NCBI GenBank assembly: GCA_012523185.1 | Contig: JAAYIY010000028.1 | Coordinates: 1 to 52,884, forward strand | Length of the DNA stretch: 52,884 bases | Direction of reading: 5' to 3' | From: Clostridiales bacterium | GTDB taxonomy: Bacteria > Bacillota > Clostridia > Oscillospirales > Acutalibacteraceae | Part shown: one piece after another, positions 52,839 to 52,884 of the stretch | Numbering within the stretch: the stretch's first letter is position 1 | Layout of the letters: each line of letters starts with the position of its first letter | Made by a program: the position numbers and the translations under genes | Notes under the pieces: generated by a model | What the model was told of the DNA's origin: nothing | The model's database searches: none | The model's input: only the letters and a program-made list of their open reading frames with translations

Positions 52839-52884
52839 TTAAACCTCGTCATATCCTCCGGACAAGTCACACTGCCGGGCAAAA
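52839..52884 (-). CDS. C-terminal end of an upstream gene (partial)
   Basis: An open frame enters from the window edge and stops with TAA three bases before the DivIVA-like ATG, ending CDLSGGYDEV. Only 14 residues are visible, so identity is unknown. Spacing suggests it is in the same operon as the DivIVA-like gene. Confidence 0.4.
   Translation of the reverse strand, partial: FARQCDLSGGYDEV

Noticed and set aside
1-52884. Search for CRISPR arrays, insertion sequences, phage genes, tRNA or rRNA genes
   Set aside because: No regularly spaced repeats, transposase, integrase, terminal inverted repeats or conserved RNA gene sequence were seen; the only tandem repeats are coding (52053-52316).

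Overview
The window comes from a Gram-positive anaerobe of the class Clostridia, probably an uncultured gut or rumen lineage. The evidence is the gene set: ferredoxin-dependent 2-oxoacid oxidoreductases (a four-subunit VOR type and a single-chain PFOR), a T-box leader, sigma-A promoters, and DUF4364, DUF5711, WalJ, ClpE-like, ECF-transporter and DUF47/Pit genes in typical clostridial arrangements. The DNA is moderately GC-rich with dense coding. I see no rRNA, tRNA, CRISPR array, phage or insertion sequence, so this looks like ordinary chromosome.

Layout. 1-1033 (-) is a truncated secreted CAP-domain protein. 1277-7802 (+) is a T-box-controlled operon: P-loop ATPase, ferredoxin, VOR alpha, beta and gamma, XRE-cupin regulator, acyl-CoA synthetase, hexapeptide acyltransferase. 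The T-box specifier reads ATC (Ile) and its bulge fits the tRNA-Ile discriminator. 7950-7986 is a two-way terminator. 8029-16314 (-) holds a GPH-type sugar transporter with a large unknown protein, a small membrane protein, lexA-rarA behind a LexA box, and a lysoplasmalogenase-like membrane protein with a serine hydrolase. 16598-27734 (+) holds a class Ic aminotransferase, murA, walJ, rlmH, a membrane HEYGH protein, DUF4364, ribulokinase, and a three-gene cassette of D-aspartate ligase, aspartate racemase and an asparagine-synthase homologue. 27868-34247 holds two unknown genes meeting tail to tail, PFOR, a possible 36-residue membrane peptide and a secreted protein. 34329-52884 (-) is mostly housekeeping: cvpA-pgsA-clpE-GHMP kinase, DUF5711-truA-ecfT-ecfA2-ecfA1, an rRNA-methyltransferase-like gene, glmM-ruvB-ruvA-ruvC-der, DUF47-pit, a lone fumarase beta subunit, and a DivIVA-like protein with eight 11-residue repeats.

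Two systems stand out. First, the Ile T-box operon pairs an acyl-CoA synthetase with a VOR-type oxidoreductase. Switched on by uncharged tRNA-Ile, it makes most sense as an anabolic route: activate an exogenous branched-chain acid such as 2-methylbutyrate, then carboxylate it reductively to the 2-oxoacid precursor of isoleucine. Second, the ligase-racemase-synthase cassette matches the D-Asp/D-Asn peptidoglycan cross-bridge machinery of lactic acid bacteria, but its asparagine synthase has lost the glutaminase nucleophile (Ser for Cys) and two glutamine-site residues. It may use free ammonia or do something else.

Limits: all calls come from reading sequence and recalled family features. No database search, structure prediction or folding program was run.
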